Positions 61,004 to 64,000 of a DNA stretch of 64,000 bases are shown in pieces. Position 1 is the first letter of the stretch; every line of letters starts with the position of its first letter. A model generated the notes under the pieces. The model searched no databases. It saw only the letters and a list, made by a program, of their open reading frames with translations, and was not told the origin of the DNA. This DNA comes from Rhodobacteraceae bacterium EL129 (GTDB lineage Bacteria; Pseudomonadota; Alphaproteobacteria; Rhodobacterales; Rhodobacteraceae), in contig ONZJ01000002.1 in the NCBI GenBank assembly GCA_900313005.1, positions 1,318,996 through 1,382,995 on the forward strand, given 5' to 3'. Made by a program: the position numbers and the translations under genes.

Positions 61004-62110
61004 ATGGCGACAACATTTGAAGTTTTGTTTCTTGGCAATTTGCCAATCATGGATCCAACGGAAGGGGACCAGTTCCTCGATCAGGCGGCGGTCAATGCGC
61101 TGCTTGGCACATATGGATCGCTGGGCACGCCTTTGTCCAACAATGCTCAAGCCACCTTTGCCGAAGGGCCCAGCGGGTTTACGGGCGGGTTTCAAACCGG
61201 TGCGTATGATCTCGATAATACGGCTGCGAATGAGAACTTCACCATCGACGGTGTGCAGGCCACCCATGACGCGACGATGCTGTTCGACGCGACGCTGACT
61301 TACAAGGATGGCACGACGGCCAATATCTCGGCGGTGATCATGCAGGACACCAACGGCAACACCTACCTGATGCCTGAAGTCGTGGACAATGGCGACACAA
61401 CCGCATTGGAGGAGCCGATTGCCTCGATCACGCTGAATGCGCCGATCTGGGCCAATGGCAATGTCGGGCAGGGGTACAACCTGACGGGCGACCGGGTTGA
61501 GCATAACTTTGTCCCTTGTTTCACGCCTGGCACACGGGTGGCCACAAAGATGGGGGAAGTGAAGGTCGAGGACCTGACCATCGGGGACAGTGTCGTGACG
61601 CGCGACAATGGCTTTCAGAAAGTGGCCTGGGTGGGGCGCAGGACCGTCAGTGGGGCCGAACTTGCCCGCACGCCCGAGCTTGCACCGATCCTGATCGGGG
61701 CAGGGGCGCTGGGCGCGGAATGTCCGCGCTGTGACACCATGGTCAGCCCCAACCACCGGATGTTGGTGATCCACGAGCAAGCTCAACTGATCTTTGCCGA
61801 GCGCGAGGTTCTGGTGGCGGCCAAGCACCTGCTGGATTTGCCCAATGTCTCACGCGCAGATGTGGACGAAGTGACATATATCCATGTCATGTTCGACCAG
61901 CATGAGGTCATTTTGGCCGATGGCGCGTGGTCCGAAAGTTTTCAACCCGGTGAATACGCACTGGATGGTCTGGGCGCTGAAACCCGCGCAGAAATTCTGG
62001 AGCTGTTCCCAGAGCTTGCCACGGATCGGGCGGTCAGGGCCTATCCTGATGCGCGTCTTGCGCTCAAAGGGTATGAGGCGACATTGCTGGCGGATAATCT
62101 GGCGGCTTGA
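61004..62110 (+). CDS. Hint domain-containing secreted protein
   Basis: 368 residues. Residues 1-168 form an unknown domain with Asn/Asp/Thr-rich strands; the Hint_2 domain starts at Cys169 (CFTPGTRVATKMG) and runs to the end with RDNGFQKVAWVG, VSPNHRML and MFDQHEVILADG. The C-terminal half is clearly paralogous to that of the preceding gene, including the LFPEL near the end. No RTX repeats and no Sec signal. The Shine-Dalgarno sequence is weak. Role unknown; it may act with, or have split from, the larger protein. Confidence 0.88.
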   Translation: MATTFEVLFLGNLPIMDPTEGDQFLDQAAVNALLGTYGSLGTPLSNNAQATFAEGPSGFTGGFQTGAYDLDNTAANENFTIDGVQATHDATMLFDATLTYKDGTTANISAVIMQDTNGNTYLMPEVVDNGDTTALEEPIASITLNAPIWANGNVGQGYNLTGDRVEHNFVPCFTPGTRVATKMGEVKVEDLTIGDSVVTRDNGFQKVAWVGRRTVSGAELARTPELAPILIGAGALGAECPRCDTMVSPNHRMLVIHEQAQLIFAEREVLVAAKHLLDLPNVSRADVDEVTYIHVMFDQHEVILADGAWSESFQPGEYALDGLGAETRAEILELFPELATDRAVRAYPDARLALKGYEATLLADNLAA

Positions 62111-62112
62111 TC

Positions 62113-62697
62113 CTAGTGCGACTGGCGCCAAAGCGCCCAGTCCTCTGGCGTATCAAGATCGGTCACGGCCCTTTCGCCGGGAAGGGTGCAGAGTGCGACG
62201 TCCTCATGTTCAAGCAAGTGGCGCGCCCCTTCGCCATCCGGTAACGCCCTGAGCTTATCGAATAGTCTGCGTGGAAAGATCACCGGATGACCGGGGGTCC
62301 CATTTGCGGATGTAGCGCGCAGCACAGTTGGGTCCATGCCTGCGTATTGGCGCGCAAGGGATTTAAAATCATCGGTGTTCAAGTCAGGCATATCGGCGGG
62401 GAGGATCATGACCGCCTCTGCTGTGTCGTTGATCTGTGCCATGCCCTCACGCAAGGAGACGCTCATCCCCGCCTCGGGCTGTGACACCTGTACCAGACGG
62501 GTGTCCAGGCCATCCAACGCAGCCATCCGTTCAGGAACATCGGCGCGGACACAGACCACCACGGGCCAACCTGTCGCAATCGCACGGGCGACCTGCCGCC
62601 GCAGCAAAGGCACCCCGTCGATCTGCTCCAGCAGCTTGTCGCGCCCGCGCATGCGGCGAGAGGCTCCGGCTGCCGGGATCAGGATCGAGATGCGCAT
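62113..62697 (-). CDS. MobA-like nucleotidyltransferase (MocA/CoxI-associated type)
   Basis: 194 residues with the NTP-transferase start LIPAAGASRRMRGRDKLLEQIDG in outline (AAGASRRM near 8-15, DKLLE near 20), ILPADMPDL near 98 with the metal Asp, and GTPGHPVIFPRRLF near 133-146. Resembles molybdopterin cytidylyltransferase MocA, which activates the cofactor of xanthine- or CO-dehydrogenase-type enzymes; none of those is in the window. Convergent with the Hint gene, three bases apart. Confidence 0.88.
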   Translation of the reverse strand: MRISILIPAAGASRRMRGRDKLLEQIDGVPLLRRQVARAIATGWPVVVCVRADVPERMAALDGLDTRLVQVSQPEAGMSVSLREGMAQINDTAEAVMILPADMPDLNTDDFKSLARQYAGMDPTVLRATSANGTPGHPVIFPRRLFDKLRALPDGEGARHLLEHEDVALCTLPGERAVTDLDTPEDWALWRQSH

Positions 62698-62718
62698 GTG
62701 CCAAACCTTGTTTTGCGC

Positions 62719-64000
62719 CTACGACCCTCGCATCCGGGCACCGTCGGCGTCAAACAGAGGTTGTGTGATCAGGGTGGCCGGGCGCATGTGGCCCAGAATT
62801 TCGATCTCGGCCTGAAGGCCCTCAGCCACCAGTTCGCTGGGGATCAACGCCAGCGCGATGGATTTTTCCGCGTGATGTGAATAGCCGCCTGATGTGCAGA
62901 ACCCCTGCACCTCGTCGTTGATCCAGACGGGTTCATACCCGTGCACATCGGCATCATCCGCGTTTACCTCAAAGCTGACCAGCGTGCGGGCCGCACCATC
63001 GCGGCGTTCGTCCTCGGCAGCCGCGCGGCCAATGAAATCCACATTCTTTGACCAGCTGATGAAGCGATCCATGCCGGTTTCGCCCGGGGTGTAATCCGGT
63101 GAAAACTCGTTCAGCCAGGAGCCAAAGAACTTATCCAGCCGCAGGGACATCATCGCGCGCATCCCGAAGGGGCGCATGCCGTGGTTCTGGCCCTCGGGCC
63201 AAAGCGTGTTCCACAAGGCGCGTTGCGCCATGGGATCGCAGTAGATCTCGTATCCCAGATCACCGGTGTAGCTGACGCGCTGCACGTGGCAGTCGACCAT
63301 GCCGATGGTGGCCTGGCGGATGTCCATGAACTTCATGTCGGCCACGGCATCACGGGTGCAGGCGACCAGGACGTCGCGTGCCTTGGGGCCCGCGATCTGG
63401 AAGCCATTGAGGCGATCGCTGATATTTTCCACCATCACACCCGGTGTGCCGTTCATCTCGAACCAGCGCATGTGGTAGGCCTGCGCGCCGTAGCTGGCGG
63501 TCAGCTGAAACGCCTCTTCGCCCAGACAGGACACGGTGAAATCCCCGATCAAGCGGCCCTTGGGCGATAACATGGGCGTCAGAGATATCCGCCCCGGTTT
63601 CGGGATTCGGCCAGCCATGATCCGGTCCAGCCATTCCCGCGCGTTGGGCCCGGTGACCAGGTATTTACCGAAGTTGTGCACTTCGTTGATGCCCACAGCC
63701 CCACGCACGGCCTCAACTTCACGACGGGTGGCCTCCCACGCGTTGGAGCGACGGAAGGAGGGCGTTTCAAAGCGCGGCTCGTCCTCTTCGGCGAAGTAGT
63801 TGACCACCTCGAGCCCATATTGCTGGCCCCAGACAGCGCCCATGCTGTCAAAGATGTCGTACATCGGCGTGGTGCGGAAGGCGCGCGCGGCAGGCAGTTC
63901 TTCGTTGGGGTAGGCGACACTGAACCGCTTTTGGTAGTTCTCGATTACCTTGGGCAGGGTGTAGCCCTTGGTGATCACATCCCCGAAGCGGGCCACATCC
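62719..64000 (-). CDS. GcvT/dimethylglycine-dehydrogenase-like protein, C-terminal part (cut by window edge)
   Basis: At least 425 residues visible, open to the right edge, so the true start lies beyond it. The segment FGDVITKGYTLPKVIENYQKRF followed by PNEELPAARAFRTTPMYD in outline is the linker that joins an N-terminal FAD (DAO) domain to a GcvT domain in dimethylglycine/sarcosine dehydrogenase-like proteins of about 800 residues. The GcvT part has VGINEVHNFGKYLVTGP, RVSYTGDLGYEIYC and RPFGMRAMMSLRLDK, typical of tetrahydrofolate-binding enzymes. Substrate probably a methylated amine; not provable here. Confidence 0.88.
   Translation of the reverse strand, partial: DVARFGDVITKGYTLPKVIENYQKRFSVAYPNEELPAARAFRTTPMYDIFDSMGAVWGQQYGLEVVNYFAEEDEPRFETPSFRRSNAWEATRREVEAVRGAVGINEVHNFGKYLVTGPNAREWLDRIMAGRIPKPGRISLTPMLSPKGRLIGDFTVSCLGEEAFQLTASYGAQAYHMRWFEMNGTPGVMVENISDRLNGFQIAGPKARDVLVACTRDAVADMKFMDIRQATIGMVDCHVQRVSYTGDLGYEIYCDPMAQRALWNTLWPEGQNHGMRPFGMRAMMSLRLDKFFGSWLNEFSPDYTPGETGMDRFISWSKNVDFIGRAAAEDERRDGAARTLVSFEVNADDADVHGYEPVWINDEVQGFCTSGGYSHHAEKSIALALIPSELVAEGLQAEIEILGHMRPATLITQPLFDADGARMRGS

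Noticed and set aside
1-64000. CRISPR arrays, insertion sequences, prophage or conjugative genes
   Set aside because: No regularly spaced repeats outside the RTX coding repeats, and no transposase, integrase or phage structural gene was seen.

Overview
The window looks like chromosomal DNA of a marine alphaproteobacterium of the Rhodobacteraceae (Roseobacter group). The evidence is gene content and style: a DUF4167 RNA-associated protein, a TIGR02281 membrane aspartic protease, Hint_2/RTX secreted proteins, a DMSP-lyase-like cupin, N-methylglutamate-type methylamine genes, many ATGA-coupled operons and moderately high GC. I see no phage, insertion sequence, CRISPR array or plasmid replication gene. 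This is my reading of the sequence; no database search was run.

Layout. 0.3-16 kb: a DEAD-box helicase, a DMSP-lyase-like cupin, a TerB-like protein, a TauD-type dioxygenase, a CPA1 antiporter, SelO, a nucleoside hydrolase with a GNAT enzyme, MazG, an M20 amidohydrolase with agmatinase, prfA-prmC and a DUF4167 protein. 16-23.5 kb (minus strand): a tightly coupled envelope and housekeeping operon, lptF-lptG-lptD-surA-pdxA-rsmA. 23.7-31 kb: pepA-holC, an aspartic protease, MarC, an Stf0 sulfotransferase, an ABC-F ATPase, ndk, DUF4112 and a very small gene.

31.5-47.2 kb is the accessory core. A LysR regulator and a ureohydrolase lie divergent to a long plus-strand run: aldehyde dehydrogenase, LLM flavin monooxygenase, AA_synth protein, alpha/beta hydrolase, Xsc/acetolactate-synthase-like TPP enzyme, TauD dioxygenase and CMD-family protein. 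It continues with an XRE-cupin regulator and an N-methylglutamate-synthase-like trio (mgsABC/glxBCD), a DUF3303 protein and a GmaS/GlnT-type ligase, and is faced by a FAD amine oxidase. My inference is a catabolic route for an unidentified organic nitrogen compound whose amine is captured as a glutamate derivative. The mgdABCD genes that usually complete the N-methylglutamate pathway are not here.

47-55 kb: a lipoprotein transglycosylase, an ECF sigma factor divergent from a small EF-hand protein, an arginine catabolic operon (arginase-ctlX-ornithine cyclodeaminase) divergent from its likely Lrp/AsnC regulator, an orphan Rieske oxygenase, dsbB with a DedA/YqaA protein, and tRNA-Leu(CAA). 55.4-62.1 kb: an intergenic leader with strong potential RNA structure, then a 1503-residue secreted protein with cadherin/VCBS-like, RTX and Hint domains, followed by a second Hint protein. 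62.1-64 kb: a MobA-like nucleotidyltransferase and the C-terminal part of a dimethylglycine-dehydrogenase-like GcvT-family protein cut by the right edge.

Theme. Three ureohydrolases, the glutamate-derivative module, the amine oxidase and the GcvT-family protein point to heavy use of polyamines, arginine and methylated amines, consistent with a marine heterotroph. The parts most worth a second look are the 33.6-40.4 kb cluster, the structured leader at 55.9-56.05 kb and the 37-residue gene whose terminator overlaps its own stop.
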